This document shows positions 26,869-35,121 of a DNA stretch of 47,399 bases, piece by piece. Source of the stretch: Pedosphaera sp. (GTDB taxonomy: Bacteria; Verrucomicrobiota; Verrucomicrobiia; Limisphaerales; Pedosphaeraceae); assembly GCA_028293325.1 (NCBI GenBank), contig JAQGPA010000218.1, positions 1 to 47,399 on the forward strand, given 5' to 3'. The notes beneath the pieces are model-generated. The model was not told where the DNA came from, made no database searches, and saw nothing but the letters and a program-made list of their open reading frames with translations. Each line of letters opens with the position of its first letter. Within the stretch, counting starts at the first letter, position 1. The translations under genes and the position numbers were made by a program.

Positions 26869-27450
26869 TTATTGGCTGCTGGACCCTTTGCATCGGTAAT
26901 GTCCGATGATGTGGAATTGGAACAGAATATCCTCCTCCTGGGTTCCATTGCCGATGTTGTGGATTATCAGCGGCGTGCCTTTCGGACCTGTTTTGTCGGA
27001 AACAATTCCGATGTGGGTGACGCCCTCGCCCAAGTCCCAGGCCACAATATCTCCGGCGGCAAAGTTCGTCGCTTTTTCAACCGCGGACTGGGCATACCCC
27101 TGGCGGCTGAAATAGGTCATCAAATTGAGAACCCTCCGATGATCAATATTCGAGTCCGGTTTCTTCAAACCCCATTTCTGGGGATAGGCCTCAAAAGCCC
27201 GCACCATGTCTTCATGCACTTCCTTCTGCAAATCAATCCCCTGCTCCCGCATCGCGCGGATTATCACGTCCGTGCAGACGCCGACTTTTTTGGGCACATC
27301 ACCACCGGGATAATCCAGTTTGCGATAAGCAGGATCATAAGCAACGGTCACCCCAATTTGGTTCCTGGCCGCTGTGACCAGACTCTTCGGCTTCACCTCG
27401 GCGGAGCAAACCGCGGTGGCAAGAATCAGAATGGCCACAATGGATTTCAT
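26869..27450 (-). CDS. Secreted DUF1287 protein
   Basis: 193 residues. A short signal peptide (MKSIVAILILATAVCSAEV) is followed by the DUF1287 domain: LVTAARNQIGVTVAYDPAYR, YPGGDVPKKVGVCTDVIIRA, HRRVLNLMTYFSRQGYAQS, FAAGDIVAWDLGEGVTHIGI and PLIIHNIGNGTQEED. The spacing of Cys in VGVCTDV, His in GVTHIGI and the IHNIGNG motif recalls the NlpC/P60-CHAP cysteine-peptidase fold, so a role in cell-wall processing is plausible but not shown for the family. It faces the ABC exporter tail to tail and is divergent from ispH. Confidence 0.9.
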   Translation of the reverse strand: MKSIVAILILATAVCSAEVKPKSLVTAARNQIGVTVAYDPAYRKLDYPGGDVPKKVGVCTDVIIRAMREQGIDLQKEVHEDMVRAFEAYPQKWGLKKPDSNIDHRRVLNLMTYFSRQGYAQSAVEKATNFAAGDIVAWDLGEGVTHIGIVSDKTGPKGTPLIIHNIGNGTQEEDILFQFHIIGHYRCKGSSSQ

Positions 27451-27676
27451 CGCTGATTTGGATTAAACCCCGACTTTATAAAACGTGCTACGTTTCGGTT
27501 AAGGGATAGTATAACGGTGTTTTTTCGATGTCGAGACGCATCTGTTCGATGCCGCACGCTGGTTATACAAAGAAGACTCCGTCGCGGCCGAGCCAGAGAA
27601 CCACCTCGCCACCTCGCCAACAACCCTTTGGCTTTACGCTGGACGTCAGGTTTAACCGTGCTAATATTCCTTTGGT

Positions 27677-28906
27677 ATGTCAACTCATGCGCCCTCGGCG
27701 CCTCAGAAAATCAACCTTCGCCGCCCCGATATTATGCAGGCGGTTCAGGCACAAGTCCTTTCACATTATCGCAGCGAACTGGTCGAACGCATCCGGGCGA
27801 ATGGCCACGTGCTCTCCGCCGATGGATTGCTGACCGTCAAGCTCGCCAAGGAATTTGGCTTTTGCTATGGCGTGGAACGCGCCATTGACCTCGCCTATGC
27901 CGCCCGCAAGGTTTTTCCCGATCGCCCCATCTATATCCTGGGCGAAATCATTCATAATCCCGAAGTCAACGATCAGATTCGGGCCATGGGCATCAAGTTT
28001 CTTTCCGGCAAGGAGAAGGATGCGGACATCGATGACTTGAAAAAAGATGACGTGGTCATCATTCCCGCATTCGGAACTGAAGTTGCCATGCGGACCAAGT
28101 TGCAGGAAAAAGGCTGTCAATTTGTGGATACCACCTGTGGCGACGTGATGAGCGTTTGGAAACGCGTGCGCCAGTATTCCAAGGACAAGGTCACCAGCAT
28201 CATCCACGGCAAAGCCTGGCACGAGGAAACCAAGGCGACCAGTTCCCAAACCACCAGCGGTGGCGGACATTATCTCGTTGTGTTCACGCTGGCGGAAACA
28301 GACTACGTCTGCAACTACATCCTCAAGGGTGGGAACAAGCAGGAGTTCCTGGAAAAGTTCAAGGGCGCTTATTCGGAAGGTTTCGATCCGGACATTGATT
28401 TAAAAGCCATCGGCGTCGCCAACCAAACCACCATGCTGCGCGGCGAAACTGAGGAGGTTCAGCGTCGCCTTAAGCAGGCCATGATCGAGAATTACGGCAT
28501 CGGCGAGATTGAAAAGCATTTTCGGTTTTTCGACACCATTTGCGGCGCGACCCAGGACCGGCAGGATGCGCTGGAAAAGTTACTGCGCGAACCGATTGAT
28601 TTGTTGCTGGTCATCGGGGGTTATAATTCCTCGAACACGTCGCATCTCGCCGAGATGGGTGAGGCGAAGTTGCCGACTTATTTTATCAAAAACGCGGCGA
28701 AAATGGCGTCCGACAAGCTGATCGTCCATTACAATCAACATAAAGGCGAGGAAGTGGAGACTTGCGACTGGCTGCCGCAGGGCAAGATTACGGTGGGGAT
28801 CACCGCTGGCGCTTCGTGCCCGAACAATTTAATCGAAGATACCATCCGCCGGCTGTTTGAGCTGCGCGGGATTTCAGTGCGGGAACTGCTGGAACCCAAA
28901 ACTTAG
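27677..28906 (+). CDS. ispH: 4-hydroxy-3-methylbut-2-enyl diphosphate reductase
   Basis: 409 residues, the long form typical of cyanobacteria and plants rather than the 316-residue E. coli type. It makes IPP and DMAPP in the last step of the MEP isoprenoid pathway. The three cysteine ligands of the iron-sulfur cluster are Cys63 (GFCYGVERA), Cys154 (DTTCGDVMS) and Cys289 (FDTICGATQ). EIIHNPEVNDQIRAMGIKFL, SIIHGKAWHEETKATSSQT and LLVIGGYNSSNTSHLAEM are further family segments. The N-terminal 50 residues are an extension absent from short forms. The 226-bp divergent region to the DUF1287 gene must hold its promoter; a TAATAT at 27662 is close to the ATG but has no good -35. Confidence 0.97.
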   Translation: MSTHAPSAPQKINLRRPDIMQAVQAQVLSHYRSELVERIRANGHVLSADGLLTVKLAKEFGFCYGVERAIDLAYAARKVFPDRPIYILGEIIHNPEVNDQIRAMGIKFLSGKEKDADIDDLKKDDVVIIPAFGTEVAMRTKLQEKGCQFVDTTCGDVMSVWKRVRQYSKDKVTSIIHGKAWHEETKATSSQTTSGGGHYLVVFTLAETDYVCNYILKGGNKQEFLEKFKGAYSEGFDPDIDLKAIGVANQTTMLRGETEEVQRRLKQAMIENYGIGEIEKHFRFFDTICGATQDRQDALEKLLREPIDLLLVIGGYNSSNTSHLAEMGEAKLPTYFIKNAAKMASDKLIVHYNQHKGEEVETCDWLPQGKITVGITAGASCPNNLIEDTIRRLFELRGISVRELLEPKT

Positions 28907-28963
28907 TGCCAGCCACATTCCTGCATCGCCTCGGCGCTGACACTTTCATAACCTGACCACATC

Positions 28964-30115
28964 ATGCCTCGTACTCGTGAACAATTGGAACAGTTGGAGC
29001 GATTGAACCTCGCTCCTTACGCACAACTCAGCGCTGAATCCCGCGGCCGCAAATATGTCGAACCGCCTCCCGAATGGCGCACGCAATACCAACGCGACCG
29101 TGACCGCGTGATCCATTCCCGCGCCTTTCGCCGGCTTGAATATAAGACCCAGGTATTTCTCAATGGCACCGGCGACCATCTCCGCACCCGGCTCACCCAC
29201 ACCATGGAAGTGGCGGCCATCACGCGCAACATCACACGGGCGTTGAAACTCAACGAGGACCTCGCCGAAACCATCGCGCTGGCGCACGACCTGGGCCACT
29301 CGCCGTTCGGACACAAGGGTGAGGTTGTCTTGAACCGCTTGATGAAAAAACACGGCGGCTTCGAGCACAACCGCCACAGCCTCCGCATTGTCGAGGAATT
29401 GGAGCAGAAGTATCCCCGTTTTCAAGGTCTCAACCTGAGTTGGGAAGTCCGGGAGGGCTTGATCAAGCATTACACCAGCTACGATCATCCCAGCAAACGC
29501 AAGGGCTTCGACGCAAAGTCATCTTCGCTGGAAGCCCAGGTTGCCAATCTCGCCGATGAAGTCACTTATTACAGTCACGACCTCGATGACGGCCTGGACT
29601 CCGGCCTGCTCTCGGAGAAGTTGCTGAACCGGGACGTCCGCATCTGGCGCCAGGCCAGCCGTATGGTGAAGGATGAATATGGCGTGTTGCCGGACGAATG
29701 CCGTCGTTACTTTATCATCCGTTGCATCATTGATATGCAGGTAAAGGACGTCGTTGAAACCGCCGAACAACGCATCCTTAAAGCCGGCGTGCAGAGCGCG
29801 GATGACGTGCGTTTGCAATCACGTCCCTTGGTCCAATACAGCCCCGAACGCCGTGAATTGAACCTGGAACTGCGCGATTATCTTTACAAGAATCTTTACT
29901 ACAATCCCGTGGTGCACGGGCCAAACCTGCGCGCGGTCCGCATGCTGGATGATTTGTTCAACTATTATCTAAAGCACCCTGCCCAGGTCGGTGAGCAGGC
30001 CCGCAAACGTTTCCGCAAAATCGGCCGCCATCGCGCCATCTGCGATTACCTGGCCGGGATGACCGACCGGTACGCCATGCAGGAACACGCTCGCATCTTC
30101 GGCGCCACGCCTTGA
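28964..30115 (+). CDS. dGTP triphosphohydrolase (dGTPase-like HD protein)
   Basis: 383 residues, the shorter bacterial form. It hydrolyses dGTP or other dNTPs to nucleoside and triphosphate. HD-fold metal ligands: RTRLTHTMEVA (His79), LAHDLGHSPFGHKGE (His108-Asp109) and a distal ANLADEVTYYSHDLDDGL Asp. YKTQVFLNGTGDHLRTR and FEHNRHSLRIVEELEQKYP are typical of the family. The N-terminus (EQLEQLERLNLAPYAQLSAE) is the usual lead-in. It is 57 bp behind ispH on the same strand and may be co-transcribed. Dgt-type proteins are often allosterically controlled by other dNTPs; that cannot be read from the sequence. Confidence 0.95.
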   Translation: MPRTREQLEQLERLNLAPYAQLSAESRGRKYVEPPPEWRTQYQRDRDRVIHSRAFRRLEYKTQVFLNGTGDHLRTRLTHTMEVAAITRNITRALKLNEDLAETIALAHDLGHSPFGHKGEVVLNRLMKKHGGFEHNRHSLRIVEELEQKYPRFQGLNLSWEVREGLIKHYTSYDHPSKRKGFDAKSSSLEAQVANLADEVTYYSHDLDDGLDSGLLSEKLLNRDVRIWRQASRMVKDEYGVLPDECRRYFIIRCIIDMQVKDVVETAEQRILKAGVQSADDVRLQSRPLVQYSPERRELNLELRDYLYKNLYYNPVVHGPNLRAVRMLDDLFNYYLKHPAQVGEQARKRFRKIGRHRAICDYLAGMTDRYAMQEHARIFGATP

Positions 30116-30119
30116 AATT

Positions 30120-30138
30120 GCGCGGGATTCGCCCGCGC
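30120..30138. terminator. GC-rich hairpin between convergent genes
   Basis: GCGCGGG (30120-30126) pairs with CCCGCGC (30132-30138) across ATTCG, 5 bp after the dGTPase stop and 10 bp before the stop of the minus-strand gene. Only short A/T runs flank it, so a bidirectional intrinsic terminator is possible but not strong. Confidence 0.45.
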
Positions 30139-30147
30139 GCAGCAAAA

Positions 30148-30822
30148 TTATTGAGCGGGCTTCGGCGTAATGATCACCTTGCCATCCTTGATCTCAATAC
30201 TTTCAAAATTTCGGATTGCCGCCGAATTGGTTGGGTTATTCTGCGCGTCTTCCGCCAGATTCTTGTTTCTGAACTGGGTCATGAATTGTTCGGGCACCGG
30301 TTTACCTTTCACCTCCAACTGCTGAATTGTCACCCAGAGCTGGTCATTGGTCAGCACCGCCTTGAACACCGCGGCTCCGTTGAGGTACCTCCCGTTCAGA
30401 TCCACCAATGGAAACTTTATCTGGCTCAACGGCAGGCTCAACTGCCCCTTGATCTGGTCCCCCTCCACCGCGACATAAAAGCTGTCATGCATGGCTTTCA
30501 TATTGGGTGAACTGCGCAATAGCGCATTAATTTCCGGTCCCGTCAGGATCAGCGGCACGGCGTTGCTGTGTGCGTCCAGCGCAACTTGAAATGCCGCGAA
30601 GCGCGCTTTTAATTTCTCCAGCTCGGCGGCCGGCATCTCTTCCTTCGGCATCACCATCGCCTGGGTGTCAGTATATTGCGCCACCATCGCGTCGATTTTG
30701 TGGAGCGCAAAACGAACCCCCAAAAAGCCGACTACCAGGACGATCACTAATAGTACAAGGGAGGTGATGCAGCCATAGAAAAAACAACCGCGCTTTTTGG
30801 GGGGATTTTCAATGTTATTCAT
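30148..30822 (-). CDS. Membrane-anchored protein of unknown function
   Basis: 224 residues. A cytoplasmic N-terminus (NNIENPPKKRGCFFYG) leads into one membrane helix (CITSLVLLVIVLVVGFLGV), and the rest is extracytoplasmic. This part has a helical segment (EMPAAELEKLKARFAAFQVA) and a beta-rich domain with VPLILTGPEINALLRSSPNM, GQLSLPLSQIKFPLVDLNGR and QFRNKNLAEDAQNNPTNSAA. The pattern is reminiscent of small verrucomicrobial proteins I have seen without assigned function. It is the last gene of the minus-strand block that starts with the NfeD-like gene, 34 bp after the carbonic anhydrase gene, so a role in the envelope with flotillin is possible. Confidence 0.65.
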   Translation of the reverse strand: MNNIENPPKKRGCFFYGCITSLVLLVIVLVVGFLGVRFALHKIDAMVAQYTDTQAMVMPKEEMPAAELEKLKARFAAFQVALDAHSNAVPLILTGPEINALLRSSPNMKAMHDSFYVAVEGDQIKGQLSLPLSQIKFPLVDLNGRYLNGAAVFKAVLTNDQLWVTIQQLEVKGKPVPEQFMTQFRNKNLAEDAQNNPTNSAAIRNFESIEIKDGKVIITPKPAQ

Positions 30823-30856
30823 AAGTTAGGTTTCTTCTGATTCTTGCTGATTTTTG

Positions 30857-31684
30857 TCATCGCTTCCATGTCCGCACAGTTATCCTTGGCGGAACTGGCG
30901 GCAGGGGAATTTTGGGTGCCACGGGTGGCGGAGCGGCGGGTGGTTCCGGCGGCTTGCTTTCCAACTCCTGAATTTCATGAGCCAGCCAGTTCTTCCCTTG
31001 CGTCGCTAATTCGCCAATCTTGGTGTCCGGAAACTTCATCTCGCCAATCTTGAATTCAGCCAGGGACTTCAACGCATCCATCCCCTGCTCCGCCAGCGCG
31101 CCGGTCAGTTGCGCCGGTGGGGCGACGGCTGTCTCCAATGTCTGATACCCATTCACGATCCATTCCAGTTTCCCTGTCCCGACGTCCACCATCAATCCAT
31201 GCACGGGCACTTTGGCCCCAATCAGCGGACTCCGCCGCACGAAATCGGCCGCCTTGATCACGTTCTGTCTCTCACTGGCAAATAAACCGAAATATTCGGT
31301 CAGGTTTTCTGGCAGCGCGGTCCGGTCTATTCCCAGCGCCCGAAAAGCATCCGTCAACTTCATCGCCGATGTCTTGCAAATCAGGCAATCATTGTGCCCG
31401 ATGATCGCAATCTCCCGTGCGCCTTCGACGGCACAGGCCAACGCCAATGACCGCATCGTGCTGCTCAACGGCCCGGTAATGATATTGCCGGCATTGCGCA
31501 GCCAGATGAAGTTTTCCTTGGGCAACCCCAGCACCTCCGGAAAAAGCGGATTTAATCGTGCGTCGATGCACGTCAGCGCCGCAATGGGCAACTCATCGGC
31601 AAAATCAGCTGGATGCAGCCCCGCCGTCGCGTCGCCCGCCAGCGCACGATGATTGGCATCCACTATGGCTTCAAATAAACGCAT
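30857..31684 (-). CDS. Beta-class carbonic anhydrase with proline-rich tail
   Basis: 275 residues. Zinc ligands of the beta class are visible: Cys39 in ALTCIDARLNP, with the Asp41-Arg43 dyad, and His97 and Cys100 in IIGHNDCLICK. NAGNIITGPLSSTMRSLALA is the conserved segment between them. The catalytic domain ends near residue 185 (LMVDVGTGKLEWIVNGYQTL). A tail of about 90 residues follows, including helices (MDALKSLAEFKIGEMKF) and PPEPPAAPPPVAPKIPLPPV, which is not part of known beta enzymes. The enzyme interconverts CO2 and bicarbonate. It lies between the membrane-anchored gene and the PLDc_N pair. The tail may tether it to another protein. Confidence 0.9.
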   Translation of the reverse strand: MRLFEAIVDANHRALAGDATAGLHPADFADELPIAALTCIDARLNPLFPEVLGLPKENFIWLRNAGNIITGPLSSTMRSLALACAVEGAREIAIIGHNDCLICKTSAMKLTDAFRALGIDRTALPENLTEYFGLFASERQNVIKAADFVRRSPLIGAKVPVHGLMVDVGTGKLEWIVNGYQTLETAVAPPAQLTGALAEQGMDALKSLAEFKIGEMKFPDTKIGELATQGKNWLAHEIQELESKPPEPPAAPPPVAPKIPLPPVPPRITVRTWKR

Positions 31685-31718
31685 AGATTAAGACCGTCAG
31701 CCCTGACCGATAAAACCG

Positions 31719-31961
31719 CTAAACTTGCAACCTGCGTCTCTGGCGTCCCGCAAAGAAATAGATAACGGCCCCGAGAAAATGGGTCAGGGCAATCACCAAT
31801 ACCCAGGCAATCTTTTCGTTGCCGCTGATATTCTCGTTCTTAATGCAGTCCACCAACATCCAGATCCAAAACACGAAGCTTAGGATGGCAATCGGTATAA
31901 TCAGCAGCGCCATTAAAAGAAAAAGAATCTCAAATCCGCCAAGCAAAAACACACTCAACAT
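31719..31961 (-). CDS. PLDc_N-domain mini membrane protein, paralogue 1
   Basis: 80 residues with two membrane helices. The second half, FWIWMLVDCIKNENISGNEK followed by IAWVLVIALTHFLGAVIYFF, is the PLDc_N motif (the N-terminal membrane region of cardiolipin synthases) standing alone without a phospholipase D domain. The C-terminus is basic (GRQRRRLQV). An N-terminal hydrophobic extension makes it longer than its neighbour. It is 29 bp after paralogue 2, with which it shares VDCIKN, NEKI-WVLVI and ALIYF-type segments, so the two arose by tandem duplication. Free-standing PLDc_N proteins are thought to be membrane proteins of bacteria under stress control, but no activity is known. Confidence 0.85.
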   Translation of the reverse strand: MLSVFLLGGFEILFLLMALLIIPIAILSFVFWIWMLVDCIKNENISGNEKIAWVLVIALTHFLGAVIYFFAGRQRRRLQV

Positions 31962-31990
31962 AACGTTTTCCTTTCAAATTATATTCCGGT

Positions 31991-32194
31991 TCACGTGGCC
32001 ATCTTGTTGCGCCCCACTAAAAAGTAAATCAAAGCGCCCAGGGCATGCAGAAACAAAATGACCAACACCCAGATAATTTTCTCGTTTGAGGACAGTCGGT
32101 CATTCTTTATGCAGTCCACCAACATCATTATCCAAAAAATGAAGCAAACAATGATGAATGCCAGTGACACCAATCCAAGCAGGCCGGTTATCAT
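31991..32194 (-). CDS. PLDc_N-domain mini membrane protein, paralogue 2
   Basis: 67 residues: LVSLAFIIVCFIFWIMMLVD, then CIKNDRLSSNEKIIWVLVIL and FLHALGALIYFLVGRNKMAT. This is close to the minimal PLDc_N unit. It lies 17 bp downstream of the flotillin gene and upstream of paralogue 1. Because it directly follows flotillin, it may be part of the flotillin membrane domain. Confidence 0.85.
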   Translation of the reverse strand: MITGLLGLVSLAFIIVCFIFWIMMLVDCIKNDRLSSNEKIIWVLVILFLHALGALIYFLVGRNKMAT

Positions 32195-32211
32195 AATTTG
32201 TTTCCTTGCTG

Positions 32212-33750
32212 TTAACTTTGCTTACTGCTCGCGTCATCCTTCTCCATCGCTCTTTTAATCGCTGGCACCTGTTCCAATAACTTCTCGAATTTGATGCCTG
32301 TCAAGCTCTCGATCACCGGTGGCAATTGGCTGATAATTTGCGTCACGTCGCCGGTCAATTTACTCGCGCCGCCTCCCGGCCCGTTGCCGCTGTTAATAAT
32401 CACCATCTTCTCCGTCTTCGCCAGCGGCTCGCTGATCTTGCCCGCCAGTTCCGGCAGGATGCGCACAATCATTTCGATGACTGCCGCCTCGTTATACAAT
32501 TTGAACGACTCGGCCTTAAGTTTCATTGCCTCGGCGGTCGCGGAACCCTGCGCTTCGATAACCGAGGCTTCCGCCAGACCGCGCGCCTTGTTCGCTTCGG
32601 CTTCGGCGATGCCCGTGGCTTTGGCCACATCCGCATTGGCAAACCCGGTGGCCTTGGTTGCCGCGGCTGCTCCCGCTGCTTCCGTTTCCAACTGGAATTT
32701 CTTCGCATTGGCCAGTGTCTCCACCCGGTAGCGCTCGGCATCCGCCGGTTTCTGTACCATGGCCTCCAGCTCGCGTTGCTTGCGCTGAATTTCCTGCTGC
32801 TGCAGCTCAATCTGCTTCTGCTTCTCAATGATGCTGACTTGAATCTCTTCCGCCTTGACGAGCTGCCCGGTCTTGAACTTCTGCAAATCATACGCCAAAT
32901 CAGCCTCGGCCTTCTTCTGATTCACCGCCGCCTGATACTGCGCCACATTCGATTGATAATCTCGTTGGGCCTCCGCAATCTTTGAGTCTGCCTGGAACTT
33001 CGCCTCCTGCCCCGCTTGCGTTGCCGCCGAGGAACGAATCATTGCATCGCGGTCCGCTTCTGCCTGTGCAATTTGTGCATCGCGCTTGACTTGGGCAATT
33101 CTCGGCTTGCCCAATGCTTCGAGGTACCCTTGGGAATCGCGAATGTCACGAATGGTAAAGCTGACAATGGATAAACCCATGTTGGCCATGTCACCCGCCG
33201 CCACTTCCTGCACCTTGGACGCAAAAGCATCCCGGTTCTGATAAATATCCTCCACCGTCATCGTGCCCAAAATGGCGCGCAAGTGGCCTTCCAACGTTTG
33301 GGTGGCAATGTTCTTGATCTCGTCCGTCGCTTTGCTGAGGAATTGCTCCGCTGCCGTGGCAATCGACACATCATCGCCCTTGACCTTGATCTGCGCCACG
33401 CCATCCACTTTCACCGGCACTCCCTTGCTGGTATAGACTTCGGGTGTCTGCACGTCGATCGTGAGCAGTTCGAGCGAGAGTATGTCCACCTTTTCGATAA
33501 CCGGCAGCACGAACGTACCGCCACCCTTCACGATTCGAAAGCCACGTGTGACCACCGCACCGTCCGACTCCACCACCCGATGTTTTCGACCGGAAACTAC
33601 CAACACCTGGTTCGGCCCCACCTTGGTATAACGACTCAGCCACGTAACCAGTCCAATAAATACGACCAGCACGATGGCGATGACGACCAAAACAACCCAT
33701 CCGCCTTGAAGCAAGGTGGAAAGGTCCGCAAACATTGGATGTAGGTTCAT
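32212..33750 (-). CDS. Flotillin (SPFH/band 7 scaffold protein)
   Basis: 512 residues. A membrane segment near the N-terminus (VVLVVIAIVLVVFIGLVTWL, about 19-38) is followed by an SPFH domain (about 45-215: YTKVGPNQVLVVSGRKHRVV, KGGGTFVLPVIEKVDILSLE, LLTIDVQTPEVYTSKGVPVK) and a long coiled coil (about 225-420) with repeated EA/QA and KATGFANADVAKATGIAEAE units. A C-terminal tail contains GNGPGGGASKL. Flotillins organise membrane domains. The gene is 36 bp behind the NfeD-like gene on the same strand, the usual bacterial flotillin-NfeD pairing (YuaG-YuaF in Bacillus). Identification is confident. Confidence 0.95.
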   Translation of the reverse strand: MNLHPMFADLSTLLQGGWVVLVVIAIVLVVFIGLVTWLSRYTKVGPNQVLVVSGRKHRVVESDGAVVTRGFRIVKGGGTFVLPVIEKVDILSLELLTIDVQTPEVYTSKGVPVKVDGVAQIKVKGDDVSIATAAEQFLSKATDEIKNIATQTLEGHLRAILGTMTVEDIYQNRDAFASKVQEVAAGDMANMGLSIVSFTIRDIRDSQGYLEALGKPRIAQVKRDAQIAQAEADRDAMIRSSAATQAGQEAKFQADSKIAEAQRDYQSNVAQYQAAVNQKKAEADLAYDLQKFKTGQLVKAEEIQVSIIEKQKQIELQQQEIQRKQRELEAMVQKPADAERYRVETLANAKKFQLETEAAGAAAATKATGFANADVAKATGIAEAEANKARGLAEASVIEAQGSATAEAMKLKAESFKLYNEAAVIEMIVRILPELAGKISEPLAKTEKMVIINSGNGPGGGASKLTGDVTQIISQLPPVIESLTGIKFEKLLEQVPAIKRAMEKDDASSKQS

Positions 33751-33786
33751 AGAGTATTGATGGTTTGGTTCTGAATTATTAAATTG

Positions 33787-34347
33787 TTAAACGCCGATGA
33801 CATAAAATTGGGAGCCGATCACCCGAACAACCTTGACCGCACGGCCATTGGGTATGGGCATGCCGGTTTCTTCGCGTGCCGGCGCGGTATAACGCGTTCC
33901 GGCCTGCACATACGCAATTTCTCCCACGCCATTTTCCGGGATGGGCGAGATGACATGCGCCACCGTGCCAACCGCATTCGCAATCTTGGATTCACTCGAA
34001 CTCTGGGTGCGGCTGAACAATTGACGAAGAACCCAGAGCAGCGAATAAGAAACGATCAGTCCCCCCACGGCCGCCAGCGGCGCAGTGATAAAAGGACTTT
34101 TCGTCGCAGAAAATTGCTTAAGTACAACCCCTACCCCGCCAAATGAAGTGATAAACGCCGCAATCACGGTCGGACTAAGCGCGGAAATCCCAGGCATATC
34201 ACTGGAATCCGCCCCTGCTTCCGCATGGCCATGGCTCCCATCCACGTGAGCCTCATGCCCCCCGCCAAAATGATGGCCGAAGAGGAAGCTTAACAACGTG
34301 AACAACAATCCGACACCGAGACAAATAAGATAGATTAAAAAGTCCAT
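33787..34347 (-). CDS. NfeD/YuaF-like membrane protein with histidine-rich loop
   Basis: 186 residues. The first helix (FLIYLICLGVGLLFTLLSF) is followed by a loop with six His between residues 25 and 41 (HHFGGGHEAHVDGSHGH). Two more helices (LSPTVIAAFITSFGGVGVVL, PLAAVGGLIVSYSLLWVL) follow, then a soluble C-terminal OB-fold-like domain with NAVGTVAHVISPIPENGVGE and IPNGRAVKVVRVIGSQFYVI. This fits the short, protease-free NfeD class that accompanies flotillin. It is the first gene of the minus-strand envelope block. The His cluster could bind a metal ion; that is inference. Confidence 0.85.
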   Translation of the reverse strand: MDFLIYLICLGVGLLFTLLSFLFGHHFGGGHEAHVDGSHGHAEAGADSSDMPGISALSPTVIAAFITSFGGVGVVLKQFSATKSPFITAPLAAVGGLIVSYSLLWVLRQLFSRTQSSSESKIANAVGTVAHVISPIPENGVGEIAYVQAGTRYTAPAREETGMPIPNGRAVKVVRVIGSQFYVIGV

Positions 34348-34545
34348 AGTTACCTGCTTGGTTACGTTTGTACTTACTTATCAGCCAATTCCCCACCTCC
34401 ATCAAGCATAATCAAGCCTGGCGTCTGCCAACACTCCCTTTTTACAACATCCTTCAGCCGGAATCATTTATAATTCGGCTTCCTGTTTGTAACTCGCTTC
34501 CCTTCTCGCTTGCCAACTCGCGTCACACTCTGCATTTTGTCTCCC

Positions 34546-35079
34546 ATGCAATCTCACGAATTACTGCGTGAAGTCTTTCAAAAGTGCAGCGCCAAGCAGG
34601 TCGCCGCCGATCTCGGCCTCTCGCTCTCCATGATCTATAAATGGGCCGAACCGCCGGATGCCGCCGCCGGCAGCGGCACGGTCAATCCATTGGACCGCAT
34701 CGAGGCCCTCCAGCGCTGCAGCGGCGATCCCCGCCTCGTGCAATGGATTTGCCAGCGGGCGGGCGGCTTCTTCATCAAAAATCCCAAAACAAACAATTCA
34801 CACCCGGAATTCCTCATTCCTGCCACTAACGAAATCATCCAGGAATTTGCCGATCTGCTCGGCGTTATTGCCAACGCCGTGTCTGATAACCGCATCACCG
34901 GTGACGAGGCCAAAAATATCCGCGCCCGCTGGGAGGAATTAAAATCAGTCACCGAAGGCTTCGTTTATTGCTGTGAAGAAGGCAATTTTAATGCCTTGAA
35001 GGAAAATCCAGCCGGAGTGAAGACCAAAACCGAACCCGGTGATTCTAAGGCGCCACCTCGCAAGCAAACTTCTCCCTGA
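34546..35079 (+). CDS. CII-like helix-turn-helix regulator
   Basis: 177 residues from ATG 34546 (MQSHELLREVFQKCSAKQVA), preferred over an ATG 36 bp earlier because the domain begins here. Residues 5-40 form a helix-turn-helix: LREVFQKCSAKQVAADLGLS followed by LSMIYKWAEP. RIEALQRCSGDPRLVQWICQ, RAGGFFIKNPKT and VISDN-like helices follow, as in the phage regulatory protein CII (CP76) family, which also has chromosomal members in Verrucomicrobia. The C-terminal tail is Lys/Pro-rich. No other phage genes flank it. TATAAT at 34469 upstream lacks a good -35 box. Its target is unknown. Confidence 0.7.
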   Translation: MQSHELLREVFQKCSAKQVAADLGLSLSMIYKWAEPPDAAAGSGTVNPLDRIEALQRCSGDPRLVQWICQRAGGFFIKNPKTNNSHPEFLIPATNEIIQEFADLLGVIANAVSDNRITGDEAKNIRARWEELKSVTEGFVYCCEEGNFNALKENPAGVKTKTEPGDSKAPPRKQTSP

Positions 35080-35121
35080 GAAAAGCGGTTTCTTATTTGG
35101 CCGGCACCACCGCTGATGACA

